The notes: generated by a model not told the origin, from the sequence alone. A stretch of 64,000 bases of DNA from Lutraria lutraria (GCA_964023205.1 OZ026848.1:34707912-34771911); one strand, 5' to 3'; positions 24,191 through 34,535 are shown, numbered from the stretch's first letter. Numbers and translations: made by a program.

Positions 24191-25541
24191 GGACCAATAT
24201 GTAACGTGAACGCACTCATAGTATTAATTGAATATTTTATTCAAACGTCATTAAAAAGAAACTCTATTACAACTTACTAATCATTTTTTGTTTGGTATTA
24301 TAAATGAAAAACATTTATCACTCAATTACTTTTTTTCACATTTAACCACCAACTCACTGAAAAAGATAAATGAACAGAACAAAACAGTATCTTTATTCCG
24401 TCCTATACACAGTACGTCGACTTCAAACATGCATAATTATATCATAATGCACAACACGTGACAAACATGATGAGCAAATTTCAAATACAAATAAATACAT
24501 AACAGTTGAAGGATGAACATATCATCTTTCTTCTGCAACACAAAACGTCCTTAACAAATTTTGACAAGAAACAAGATAATAATTTTATTTCTATTGCAAG
24601 AATTTAACAAAACTTATATAAGTATAAACTGATGCATTGTAGTAATACTTTTTATAACATTTCTTTTATAACTTTATAACATGCACAAATACAAATAAAA
24701 TGAAATTCGTCTTCTATTTTTTTAATGCATTACAACATAAGCCACATCATTATTAGTTAATGAAAGGGACTCTACTGCTTCTATCAGACCGACATACGAA
24801 CATTTTGCAAAAGCATGCGTGTAATCACGAGTAGATATTGCCTGTTTTCATCGAACCTGTGGATGGAAAGATGTCAATTGAATTAACTGCTTGTCTAGTT
24901 CATTAAGACTTTCTTATCTGTAATATACAATTTTCCATCAGACTAACTGCTGTTCAATAATTATCGAGTAGGCATCCTCTATATTAATGTATCTTATACG
25001 TATATCGTAACACAGTAAAGTTTCTCCAATCAATATCTGATCATTGCAATCTAAGACTTGGTATTTTTCCTTTTATCTATGTAACTATGCATCCTGTCGA
25101 CATTATTACATTGTGATTCTATAATGACACGTTCTCTAGGTGAAATCTCATACATTAAATGTAGTTTTATCGTGCTAAAAGATCATCGACCAGTTTCAGT
25201 GGTAGCTATAACATATTATTATCTCACACGTTTATTCCATCCAGTGTCCTCTAAATCATTGATGTTGTTTTTAGACATTGTTTGTAATTATGGCCTTTCA
25301 GATGAAAAGTATCCCAACAACTGGAATAGAAGTAAACACTTATTTAACATTTGAATGTCATTTATCTATAAAATCTGAATGTATGAACGGTATAAAAACA
25401 CAGTTTAAAGTAATGTAAGTTATAAACGAATTATTACAACAAACCCATAAACGCAGGAAAAAAAGTGAGCAGAACTAAGGCTTTATTACCGACAACATTA
25501 TTACCGGTATTATTACAGTCATTATCACAGACATTATAAAA
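24191..25541. other. unique A+T-rich DNA
   Basis: A 76-codon frame (25124-25354) has no recognisable domain. No repeat or RNA gene was seen. Confidence 0.45.
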
Positions 25542-26098
25542 TACACGAATATAGATATAAATATAGACATAAATATAGACATAAATATAGACATAAATAT
25601 AGACATAGACATAAATATAGACATAAATATAGACATACATATAAACATAAATATAGACATAAATATAGATATAAATATAGACATAAATATAGACATAAAT
25701 ATAAATATAGATATAAATATAGACATAAATATAGACATAAATATAAATATAGACATAAATATAGATATAAATATAGACATAAATATAGATATAAATATAG
25801 ACATAAATATAGACATACATATAAACATAAATATAGACATAAATATAGATATAACTATAGACATAAATATAGATATAGATATAGATATAAATATAGACAT
25901 AAATATAGATATAAATATAGACATAAATATAGACATACATATAGACACAAATATAGACATAAATATAGATATAAATATAGACATAAATATAGATATAAAT
26001 ATACATAAATATAGACATACATATAGACACAAATATAGACATACATATAGACATAAATATAGACATAAATATAGATATAAATATAGACATCATTACAG
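25542..26098. repeat. 12-bp/6-bp array (ATAAATATAGAC)n
   Basis: Imperfect (ATA-AATATA-GAC) units, about 46 of 12 bp, alternate GACATAAATATA and GATATAAATATA, with occasional GACATACATATA. Long minus-strand frames encode only Ile/Tyr/Ser/Phe/Met/Val repeats and come from the period being a multiple of three. The array sits between CAGACATTATAA and CATTACAGACATCATT, itself two related short units. Confidence 0.96.
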
Positions 26099-26186
26099 AC
26101 ATCATTATGATAGATATTTTATTACACATTTAGTTATAAACCTTTTAAATACTTTATTTTACACTTTTTACAGACACTTCCACACT

Positions 26187-26426
26187 CTTGTTACACATGT
26201 CCCGCCTCCGTGGTCGAGTGGTTGTAATCTCTCGCTGATAGGGGATCATGGGTCGAGCCCCGCTACCGACCATGTCACTTTATATGCGACAGTGGGCATT
26301 TGCTTACGGAGGATGGGAGTCTAGTACTGGTTCTTCAGTTGTCAGTTGTCCGCCTGATATGACTCTGACTGTTGAAAAGGGGCGTAAAACTCGATATTAA
26401 CAAACAAACAACTTGTTACACTTGTC
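26187..26426 (+). mobile_element. tRNA-derived SINE 2 with target-site duplication
   Basis: A 15-bp duplication, CTTGTTACAC(A/T)TGTC, brackets it at 26187-26201 and 26412-26426 with one mismatch. The 210-bp insert begins with a tRNA-like head: A box TGGTCGAGTGGTTG and B box GGGTCGAGCCCCGC. The body includes TTGCTTACGGAGGATGG and CCTGATATGACTCTGACTG. The end GGCGTAAAACTCGAT is followed by AACAAACAAAC. The last 50 bp match the tail of SINE 1 while the heads differ, which suggests a shared 3' module recognised by the same LINE. Confidence 0.9.
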
Positions 26427-26540
26427 TCTTCGGTAGATAAATCATAAGCTGTCAGCTTTAGTTTAACTGTGGTTCGCATTAAAGTCTTTTTTTACAGATG
26501 GACGTTTACTAAAAATATCACTTATCGTTTTATCAGTTAA

Positions 26541-26631
26541 ATAAATAATAACAACTCATGTAAGATTATCTAGTATATATTAAAATTTTTAATATATACT
26601 AGATAATCTTACATGAGTTGTTATTATTTAT
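26541..26631. repeat. perfect 91-bp palindrome (45-bp arms, 1-nt spacer)
   Basis: The arms 26541-26585 and 26587-26631 are exact reverse complements by base-by-base reading. Pairing stops at 26540/26632. The arms contain ATAACAACTCATGTAAGA and its complement, with an A+T-rich tip around 26586. As RNA or single-stranded DNA it would make a 45-bp hairpin. Confidence 0.95.
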
Positions 26632-26659
26632 ATTTTAATTTTAATTTAAAATCGTAAAT

Positions 26660-26752
26660 CTCACAGACAATAACTATGATATAAATATAAACTGATCGTA
26701 TCACAGACAATAACTATGATATAAATATAAACTGATCGTATCACAGACAATA
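26660..26752. repeat. 40-bp tandem repeat, 2.3 copies
   Basis: TCACAGACAATAACTATGAT followed by ATAAATATAAACTGATCGTA occurs twice in exact tandem, with the start of a third copy. It resembles the (ATAAATATAGAC)n array 600 bp upstream and may share its origin. Confidence 0.9.
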
Positions 26753-27148
26753 TTAGCCACAATACACTAGAAGCAGGATACATCCCGTACCTCGTGTTAT
26801 ACCGAGACAAGCATGTTCCTCTCCTTGCAGTAATATTGAAAGCAAACATGAAGCCGTATTATATTTCTTTATCTTGTACAAACACAGCCTTTCTAATGAT
26901 TGGCCAGCTTTCTGATAACGATCATTTCTCCCTAGCTTACGATTCAAATGATCTGACAAAATTGGCTGGAATGATTATTAAGCGTGTAAATAACTGAAGA
27001 AAATAAATCTAGCGTTTAGAGTTTGGATATATGAGACGGCTGCCTAAGAATCTAAGTTGTAATTGATTGTCGAATTTTTTTGTTAGATTTAACATGAAAT
27101 TCAGATCTCGACTGAGGATTTTTCGAAGTGATATAAATTCATCGTGAC
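26753..27148. other. spacer with short overlapping open frames
   Basis: Opposite-strand frames of 60-70 codons overlap at 26753-26997. None has a recognisable domain. Nothing else was seen. Confidence 0.4.
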
Positions 27149-27233
27149 ATGGATCCTGTACCTACCTTTTTATCATGCCTAGAGTTGTATCGTGTGGGAC
27201 ACAGAGTCGGGAACCAAAGTACGTGCCTCTCAT
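27149..27233 (+). CDS. candidate first coding exon or short ORF (weak)
   Basis: An ATG in good context (GACATGG) at 27149 opens MDPVPTFLSCLELYRVGHR and continues to a strong donor-like GTGAGTA at 27234. Unspliced, the frame would stop after 35 codons. All three frames are open over 27183-27233 and local G+C is raised, but no family is recognised. It could be a first exon, a fragment of a mobile element or chance. Confidence 0.15.
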
Positions 27234-27450
27234 GTGAGTATGTACCAGTCATGTAATTAATTCATATGAAGCGAAGAAGAGTCAAGATAAGTAAAGTATC
27301 AAACAATAAATTGGATCACTATAGACAGCGACCTGTGAATGATCAAAGATCAGCTTAGTCCATTTTGTAGGGTTAGTGGCATTGCGGAACGTTTCTGTGG
27401 TTTCCGTAATATATGTATATTAGTTGTTTGTCCGTATTAACTGAGCTTAA

Positions 27451-27545
27451 GTGCTTAGCTCAATTAGTAAAGGCACCAAACGTTTTACTTATGCAGTCTG
27501 TTAGTCAAGATATTATGGTTTCGAACTCCACGTGAACGCTTTTTC
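27451..27545 (+). mobile_element. tRNA-like SINE head
   Basis: An A-box-like TTAGCTCAATTAGTA (27455-27469) and a B-box-like GGTTTCGAACTCC (27518-27530) are spaced as in a tRNA with a long variable or intron region. A clean cloverleaf was not obtained, so this is more likely a SINE head or tRNA pseudogene than a working tRNA. No target-site duplication was identified. Confidence 0.45.
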
Positions 27546-28140
27546 CTTTCGTATTAAACTGTTGTTTTTTTTCATTTTGTTATTGCAAAATTTTGTTTCA
27601 ATATTTGGAATCACTCGGAATTCCATATGTATTTCATTTCATGTAATTTCGATTACTCCTGTGTCAGCAGCATCTGTACAGGTGCCACTGTGAGAATCTC
27701 ATAAGTCCTTCGTCATAACAATCGTGTGCATACTAATTAAACATTAGGAATGTTATATTAACATAATTTAATTTTGATTGAAAATACAAATATATACCCT
27801 TCTTAACATAAATGCGCCGAATTCACGTGCAATGCATGAATCGAAAAAAAGTAGCAAGATTAATTATACGTATAAACACAAATCAGTTTAATAATGTTAC
27901 TAGTGCGGCGCCTCTTACAACAGTGGCCTACACATGTTTAATGTAAGATCATGTTTAGTAATGTACTTGGTCATTGTATTACTTATCACTATTTTAAAGA
28001 ATGGAACAATCCTCGACCTTTCGTTACGACTCACTGTTCGATTTCTATCTATAGTATAAAGTATTTCATTGTTTGTTTAGAGATTTCTGTATATACATAC
28101 GTACAATGTACATTAAAATAACATTTATATAAGCGCCGTA
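27546..28140. other. unique A+T-rich DNA
   Basis: No supported feature. Confidence 0.5.
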
Positions 28141-28598
28141 CTACGGAATCCTGTTAATGCCTTGTGAAATGTCGTATGTCACCCCGCACGCGACGCACGA
28201 CAACGCGAAACGACAAAGCGACAACTTGATATGACATTTCAACACTGCTATACGACGCACGACAACGCGATACGATGCGATACATTTTTCAAAATGTCGT
28301 GATGTCGAGTTGCCAGTTTTGGCATGTTATGTCGCAATGACGTATCGCGTTGTTGTGCGTCGCGTTTGGGAGCGGCGTCAAAGCTATACCACGGACGCCA
28401 TATGACATTAAATTTTGTCAAAATAATATGATGTAGCTACGCATTGTCGTGGCTCTATGTGTCAATTTTGGCACGATATATCGCAAAGTCGTATCGCGTT
28501 GTTGCGCGTCGCATCGTGCTGACGCATTGCGTTGTCATGCGTGGCGTTTGGGGGACGACATTCGACAGTTCACATGACACTTACAGGATTCCGTGGCA
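28141..28598. mobile_element. CpG-rich MITE with 40-bp imperfect inverted termini
   Basis: The left terminus CTACGGAATCCTGTTAATG (then TTGTGAAATGTCGTATGTC) pairs with the right terminus CACTTACAGGATTCCGTGG (preceded by GACGACATTCGACAG). The interior is strongly CpG-rich against its surroundings. It contains opposed copies of CGACGCACGACAACGCG and CGCGTTGTTGTGCGTCGCG, so most of the element can fold on itself. The 77-codon frame inside is not a gene. The target duplication is unclear. Confidence 0.7.
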
Positions 28599-28604
28599 TA
28601 CTTC

Positions 28605-28860
28605 TAATAGTATGTACTGTAACGTACATCGTATAATATTTATCGGCGGCGTACATTTACTGTACAACATCGTATGATGTTTATCAGCGGCGTACATTGT
28701 ACAATATAACGTAAATCGTATAATGTTTATCAGCGGCGTACATATACTGTAACGTATATCGTATAATGTTTATCAGTGGCGTACATGGTAGATGTAACGT
28801 ATATCGTATAATGTTTTATCAGCGGTGCACATATAATATAATGTATATTGTATAACGTGA
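28605..28860. repeat. 50-bp-class tandem array, about 5 copies
   Basis: Five diverged units contain ATCGTATAATGTTTATCAGC, GGCGTACAT and ACTGTAACGTAT in order, with unit lengths of roughly 48-56 bp. The array starts directly at the right edge of the CpG-rich MITE. Confidence 0.85.
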
Positions 28861-31050
28861 ATCTGTATACAGACAGTAAGATAACACACGTATATAGACA
28901 TACTGGTGTACGGACAGTAGGCAATTCTATTTTCCCGTCTGTAAAATTGACATTAATTATACTCTCTCTCATTCTATAAAATATAGTAATACCATATCAG
29001 ACATCCATAGGGACTATAAGTTTGTCACACAACTGGAGGTATCATATCTTACAAGTAATAAAATGACATTTTATTCATATTTAATGGACGATACATTTAT
29101 ATTGAATGGTTACATTTTACATCACGCAAGCATCGTGAAGAATAAGTCTATAGTGAGAGGATAAACATAAAATAACTATTGTCTTGCATTTCATAATATT
29201 ATAAGTGATATAATATGTGTGTGAGCGTATAAAATATTTTATTGCTTTAACTTTCGTATAACATTTCATAGAATTAATATATACAATTTTAGCAAAGCGA
29301 TCGTGCCACAAGTTCTAAAACTTAGTTACGGCTCTTCCGATAAATGATGATGGCGAACATAATTAGAAAAAGTGCGGTATGAAGTAAATACGTCATGTTT
29401 ATGTAAATGTTAGAAAAGTATTATAGTTGCAGGGGTTGACGAACTATTTTGGTTTGTAGATGTATGCAGAATAAATAGATAAGGGAGGAAATATTTAATG
29501 TCGAGATGAGAATTACAATATTGGAGTAGAATGAAGTATTAATGATTTACTTACCTACACACTGTATCTATGACCATGATTCTGTCAGACATTTCACGGT
29601 ACAATGAAAACGAGGGTTTTGTTAAACTAATGGTTTAAGCAGCCTAAATTTTATACTGCGTGACTGTATAAAGTGTTTTCATTTAGTTTGTTTAGTTATC
29701 AACAAAGAACTCTATTTTCTTTCTCGAACATTCGTTTGTGGCATGTATTAGTTTTAGCGCAAAACACGCAATGATTGAAGACGCTGCCGTGAGAGCTTGT
29801 AATAAAGGCGGAAGTGATTTTGATTCCAAACAGGGTTGCTTAAAATAAAAGGAAATAATCGATTATGAACTATCATAATATCATTATTAGTGTCCAACGC
29901 ACATGCATATTATTGTATCTGAGTGTGTCCAATGAGGGCTGTACACATCACGTTCAATTAAAATGATCTGAAATCATTCAATATTCGAGATTAAGCCATT
30001 CCGGTAATATAAAGTTGTGTAAGAATCTTAAATAATATGATAAAATTGTCAGTTTTCTCTGTATAAAGAAAACTTCCTGTGTTCTGTTTTTTTTTCGATT
30101 TTATTCTGTATGAATGAATTGAACCAATCCCAAGTATTATGTCATTTGGGCATATACATGACAAACAGACAGACGGACAGAGGGGCGCACATACTAACGA
30201 TAGGATACTTAGGTGGCTTTCTCATGTTAAAAATTGTTAAAATTTAGCCACATTAACCCGATTTTAGCCACATTAATCCACTTATGGACATTTTTTTAAG
30301 TGACTCCGGTTGAACAAATAGTCCTTACCCTAACCCTAGAGTCACCCAAACCCAATTTGTTTGTACGGATGAACTATCTCATTTTTACATGGCTATTGCA
30401 TCGTTGCGTTTGTATGTACTTCGAATTTATTATCATCAAAAATTTGATAAATCTTTACTTACATCAGATAACTAGGGATCTTTATCCGAGGAAAAGTGAC
30501 AATTACTCCGAGAACAGCGTCTTATATAGCTCGGGAACTATATTCTACAAGAATGCTTGCTTCCAGATGCTGTTTACGAAAACGTTAGTGATTACAGCTC
30601 CCTAGGGAGCTGTATTCAAAAGGATCCCTATAGGGTATGACAAGGCACACGTCCTAACGATATACGTAGCTAATATTACTAACTGGTCTATTGATTAAAC
30701 ACTTTAGCCATTTCTCGTTAGTACCACCGCGTTGAAAGTGCGTGTGAAAGATTACATTTATCAGCTACAATAAACATTAGAATAGTTTCAAAAAGAATAA
30801 AGTAGAATAGACCGTGCGAAATGATGTGAACAATCTTGTTCCGAACTGAAATATGGAATTATGAAACGTGAGCTTTTCATTGGTTTCATCGCCACAATAC
30901 GAGTGAATGCATAAGGAAAGAAACTAATGGCTGTCATTCTTTTATTCAACATTCCAAAAAATGAGCAGCAATTCTTGAATACTTTTCTTTAAAAAGATCA
31001 AACGAATATTAGATAGTTATTAACAAGATACTTCACAAACATTAAGCCGA
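28861..31050. other. mostly unique A+T-rich DNA
   Basis: No gene is recognised. Around 30474-30638 there is a possible small inverted-repeat element (ACTAGGGATC near the left, GGATCCCTATAG at the right) enclosing an exact 22-bp palindrome at 30593-30614 (TACAGCTCCC/GGGAGCTGTA around a central TA). A 101-codon frame (30300-30605) over it has no domain. Confidence 0.45.
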
Positions 31051-31053
31051 GTT

Positions 31054-31484
31054 ATTTGTCCTCGGTCAGCTGTATCGGCTCTGGCCAAAACAGCGAACCT
31101 CGGCTTAGGCCAATACAGCGAACCTCGGCTTAGGCCAATACAGCGAACCTCGGCTTAGGCCAATACAGCGAACCTCGGCTTAGGCCAATACAGCGAACCT
31201 CGGCTCTGGCCAAAACAGCGAACCTCGGCTTAGGCCAATACAGCGAACCTCGGCTCTGGCCAAAACAGCGAACCTCGGCTCTGGCCAAAACAGCGAACTT
31301 CGGCTCTGGCCAAAACAGCGAACCTCGGCTCTGGCCAATACAGCGAACCTCGGCTCTGGCCAAAACAGCGAACTTCGGCTCTGGCCAAAACAGCGAACCT
31401 CGGCTTAGGCCAATACAGCGAACCTCGGCTCAGGCCAATACAGCGAACCTCGGCTCTGGCCAATACAGCGAACCTCGGACAAAT
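31054..31484. repeat. 25-bp array inside short inverted termini
   Basis: About 16 copies of a G+C-rich 25-bp unit contain CAGCGAACCTCGGCTCTGG or CAGCGAACCTCGGCTTAGG, then CCAAAA or CCAATA. The two ends form an imperfect inverted repeat: ATTTGTCCTCGGTCAGCTG at 31054 and CGAACCTCGGACAAAT ending at 31484. The array may therefore have grown inside a MITE. Minus-strand frames rich in Arg/Ala/Gly/Trp are period by-products (25 is not a multiple of three). Confidence 0.93.
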
Positions 31485-31806
31485 CATATATATGAATTTT
31501 CCTATTTAATAACATTATAATATTCAATGACTCACTAACTATCTCATATTATAGGGGGAAATAAGAAGCAAACGACACTCAGAACAAAATAGTTGTCGGC
31601 AATACGAGCAAAAAACTCTAATATGGACAAAGCTTTAAATAAAGCGTATCTTTGGCGTAAGTCGGTAATTACACGTAAATGACGTTCTATCAATATTGGC
31701 TTAAGTATTTTGGGCGTTAAGTCGGGGGCACCTTTACATCATTTAGACACAGGAACTTGAAATTTTATCCATATAACACCAATAGGCCCTTAGCCTCGTT
31801 CATAGA
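31485..31806. other. spacer left of the long-terminus elements
   Basis: The part around 31655-31730 (ACGTTCTATCAATATTG) has a loose inverse counterpart at 34560-34635 (TTGATAGAACGGGGC). The two elements between may have inserted into an older repeat. Confidence 0.35.
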
Positions 31807-32385
31807 CCGGTGTAACGTTTTCAAGCTCCCCCTTTTCCAGATTATCCCCGGTAACTTAAAACGTTTTGAGATTACACCCAGAAATTTGAAAACGTTTTAA
31901 GTTACCGGGTGGGGTACAATTTGAGATTACCCAATAATAATGATAAACTCAAGCCAAGCGGGAATGGATTACAAACATTACAGACAAGCTGCCATTATCA
32001 TTGGTAAACTAGTACCAATGTGTGCTCAATATTTACTCTGTTTCAATAACAACACCTGTTGTAAAAATTTGGCCGGATCAACCAAAAACAAAATTATAAG
32101 CATAAGAAGTGATGCGGTATATTCTGTGTTCATTATATTAAGTGATGAGTGTCTGGAGAATCGGTTCAAGGGTTGTTGTTAGAAATATATTGTGTAACTG
32201 TATTCATATTAAGAGTGCATGTGTTGCCTTGCTCAAGGAGAGTTGCATATGTGCAATTGTTGTATACTATATTGGTTAATGAAACTACACATTTCCATTA
32301 AAATCCAAGTTTAAATACTTCATAAATCAAAACCTTCAAACTCCCAATATATCCCAATACAGTGTTGCGTATCGCAATATATCGC

Positions 32386-33570
32386 GATATTGATGCATAC
32401 GAAGAAAGTAGTGCAGATAAATTTGAAAATACTGACAGTAAAACACCCGTTACTGATGATATAAGAAGGGTAGAACATGAAGATAATGGGAAATAGAAAC
32501 AGTAACACCAATTCATCTTATTCTTTGGTGGACACTACTCACTCAGATAATGTGAGTGGCACTCAATCAACCACCCCCATAAACAAGCAGCTTATAAAAG
32601 TCATGAGAAAAAAGGTATCCTGTCAGAAGAAAAAGCACATTTAAGTTTTGATTTATAGAAAAATAACATTTTCAAAGAAAAAAAACACAAGGCAAAGAAT
32701 TTATTGACACAACTGGAAAAGTAAAAGCTGCAAAGTGTGTGAAAACTCATATAACTCTGAAAAGGGCAAATTTAAATGTGAACAGAAATTTGATGAAGAG
32801 AAACGAAAAGGAATATATACATTCTATTACAACCTGAACAGTTCAGAACGTCAAAATCCTTATTTTAAGACAGTTTTTGGTAAAATGTAAAATTATTGAC
32901 AGGCACCAGCCGAAAAGGAAAGAAAGTCATGTTTTTTGTGGGTCAACCTAAGAGACGTGTGTTCAAATACTTCATCTAAGAGACGTGTGTTCAAATACTT
33001 CATCTAAGAGACGTGTGTTCAAATACTTCATCTAAGAGACGTGTGTTCAAATACTTCATCTAAGAGACGTGTGTTCAAATACTTCATCTAAGAGACGTGT
33101 GTTCAAATACTTCATCTAAGAGACGTGTGTTCAAATACTTCATCTAAGAGACGTGTGTTCAAATACTTCTTCGTGAAGACTTTTAATTACAACATGGCTA
33201 AAACATCATGGAATGTATGGTAGCTCAGATATGCAAGGTAAACATGTAGAACCAAACACAACTGGAATTGAAAAAAATAAACACTGTGAAGAAGCACATT
33301 GAATCATTACCTACAAGGCTACATTGCAATCCCATTATGCAAGGAAGGCAACTAACAAACAGCATTTTCAGCATGTAAATACTAAAGTAAGTCAAATTAG
33401 GTATCGAATGTGTTTTGTGAAGACTTTAATCTGATAATGATCTCATTGGATTTTGTGAAAAAGAAATAATTCGAGGAGTTCAACTAGTGCCATGCATCTC
33501 TGTCGCCAGCAAGTCACAAAAAGTCTATATAACAATAGACTCGGATGATGACGACACTGACAGAGAATAA
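32386..33570 (+). pseudogene. broken protein of a dispersed invertebrate, transposon-associated family
   Basis: Coding pieces appear in all three frames. An acidic N-terminal piece (YEESSADKFENTDSK) ends at a TAG at 32494. GKEFIDTTGKVKAAKCVK starts at 32691. KFKCEQKFDEEKRKGIYTF is in the frame starting 32753 and stops at 32888. GTSRKGKKVMFFVGQPKRR stops at 32977. FFVKTFNYNMAKTSW follows the 28-bp array. VKKHIESLPTRLHCNP lies near 33290-33335. An acidic C-terminus (ITIDSDDDDTDRE) stops at 33568-33570, overlapping an AATAAA. The order GKEY/F..S/T-x-GK, then K-x-K-C..F-x-E-x-x-R, then RVCxxFF, then I-x-S-F/L-P fits a long uncharacterised protein I recall from many insects and cnidarians; that match is from memory and unverified. 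The region where a catalytic core would be expected is missing. Confidence 0.6.
32949..33169 (+). repeat. 28-bp array inside the pseudogene, 8 copies
   Basis: Eight near-identical copies contain TAAGAGACGTGTGTTCAAAT followed by ACTTCATC. The unit is the coding segment for KRRVFKYF of the host pseudogene. The first copy joins the upstream frame (QPKRRVFKYF) and the last joins the downstream frame (VFKYFFVKTF). Seven extra 28-bp copies add 196 bp, which shifts the frame. Confidence 0.93.
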
Positions 33571-33670
33571 AATACGTTCTAATGTTACCGGGGCCGGTAC
33601 ATTGAAAACGTTTTAAAGTACGGGGGGGGGGGGGGGGTAACCTGAAAAGGGGGAGATTGAAAACATTACA

Positions 33671-34535
33671 CCGGTGTAACGTTTTCAAGCTCCCCCTTTT
33701 TCAGGTTACCCCCCGGTAACTTAAAAACGTTTTGAGATTACCCCCGGTAATTAAAAAACGTTTTTAAGTTACCGGTAGGGGTACAATTAAAACGTTTTGA
33801 GATTACTCCCTCCGTTTTCAAATGCCCTACCCGGTAATCTGAAAACGTTTTCAGGTTACCCCGGGACGCTTTGAAAACGTTTTCAGATTACCCCTGGTAG
33901 AAAAGAGAGCTTGCACACGAATAATGAGATTACAATTTCAAACACATAAATGCATACATGTATTACAGTTATATGAGACTATACACGCGGTCCTAATGAT
34001 GAAATCATACGACGAAATCAAATGATGTCATATACTGACAAGTCCATTCCTTCATTATGGAATCCTATGAGCGTTATTGCGCAAATACCAATGCAATCTT
34101 GAATCATTTTGACAAAAAAATGGATAAAAACAATTAACTATTGTTGGTTTTCTGAACACAAGTGTGGGATTGCACTGGTCATGTCTTGCATTTTTTGTTA
34201 ATATATTTGAATAAAGGCGCGTACTCTCCATGACCCTAATTGGATTCCGCAGCTTCATATAATTATTGCGTATATTCAGTTTAGAAATACAGGAATTATA
34301 TGTCAATAAACCATGTTGACTGTGAATTATTTAGTATGAATTATAACCTGAAATATAAACGTTTTCGTCACAAAGAATCAACATAGGGAGGGGGGGGGGG
34401 ATTATTAAAACGGGGGAGGGAGTTTGAAAACGTTTTAATGTTACCGGGTCCGGTACTTTGAAAACGTTTTAAAGTTACCGGGGGGGGGGGGGGGGGGTAA
34501 CCTGAAAAAGGGGGAGCTTGAAAACGTTACACCGG
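33671..34535. mobile_element. second element with the same long inverted termini, non-autonomous
   Basis: The left terminus CCGGTGTAACGTTTTCAAG starts at 33671, sharing CCGG with the right end of the previous element. It is about 230 bp long, with five or more AAAACGTTTT/GGTAATCTGAAAACG blocks. The right terminus (about 34384-34535) ends GGGGGAGCTTGAAAACG and TTACACCGG. The roughly 480-bp interior has no homology to the pseudogene and only an 83-codon minus frame without a domain. Long G runs (33632, 34384 and 34483 regions) interrupt the terminal repeats. Confidence 0.7.

Larger units (their letters stand above)
31807..33674 (+). mobile_element. DNA transposon-like element with long inverted termini, decayed
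   Basis: The left terminus (31807 to about 31932) starts CCGGTGTAACGTTTTCAAG and continues with repeats of GGTAAC(T/C) and AAAACGTTTT blocks. The right terminus (33582-33674) is the inverse: AACGTTTTAAAGTA, a long G run, GGTAACCTGAAAAGG, and finally ACATTACACCGG. About 1.65 kb lies between, and it holds a broken protein-coding sequence on the plus strand ending about 12 bp before the right terminus. The target duplication is not resolved because the CCGG ends merge with flanking sequence and with the next element. The superfamily is unknown. Confidence 0.72.

Noticed and set aside
26661..26997. Opposed short frames around 26.7-27.0 kb as an antisense gene pair
   Set aside because: Mutual shadows of about 65 codons with no domain, start context or splice signals.
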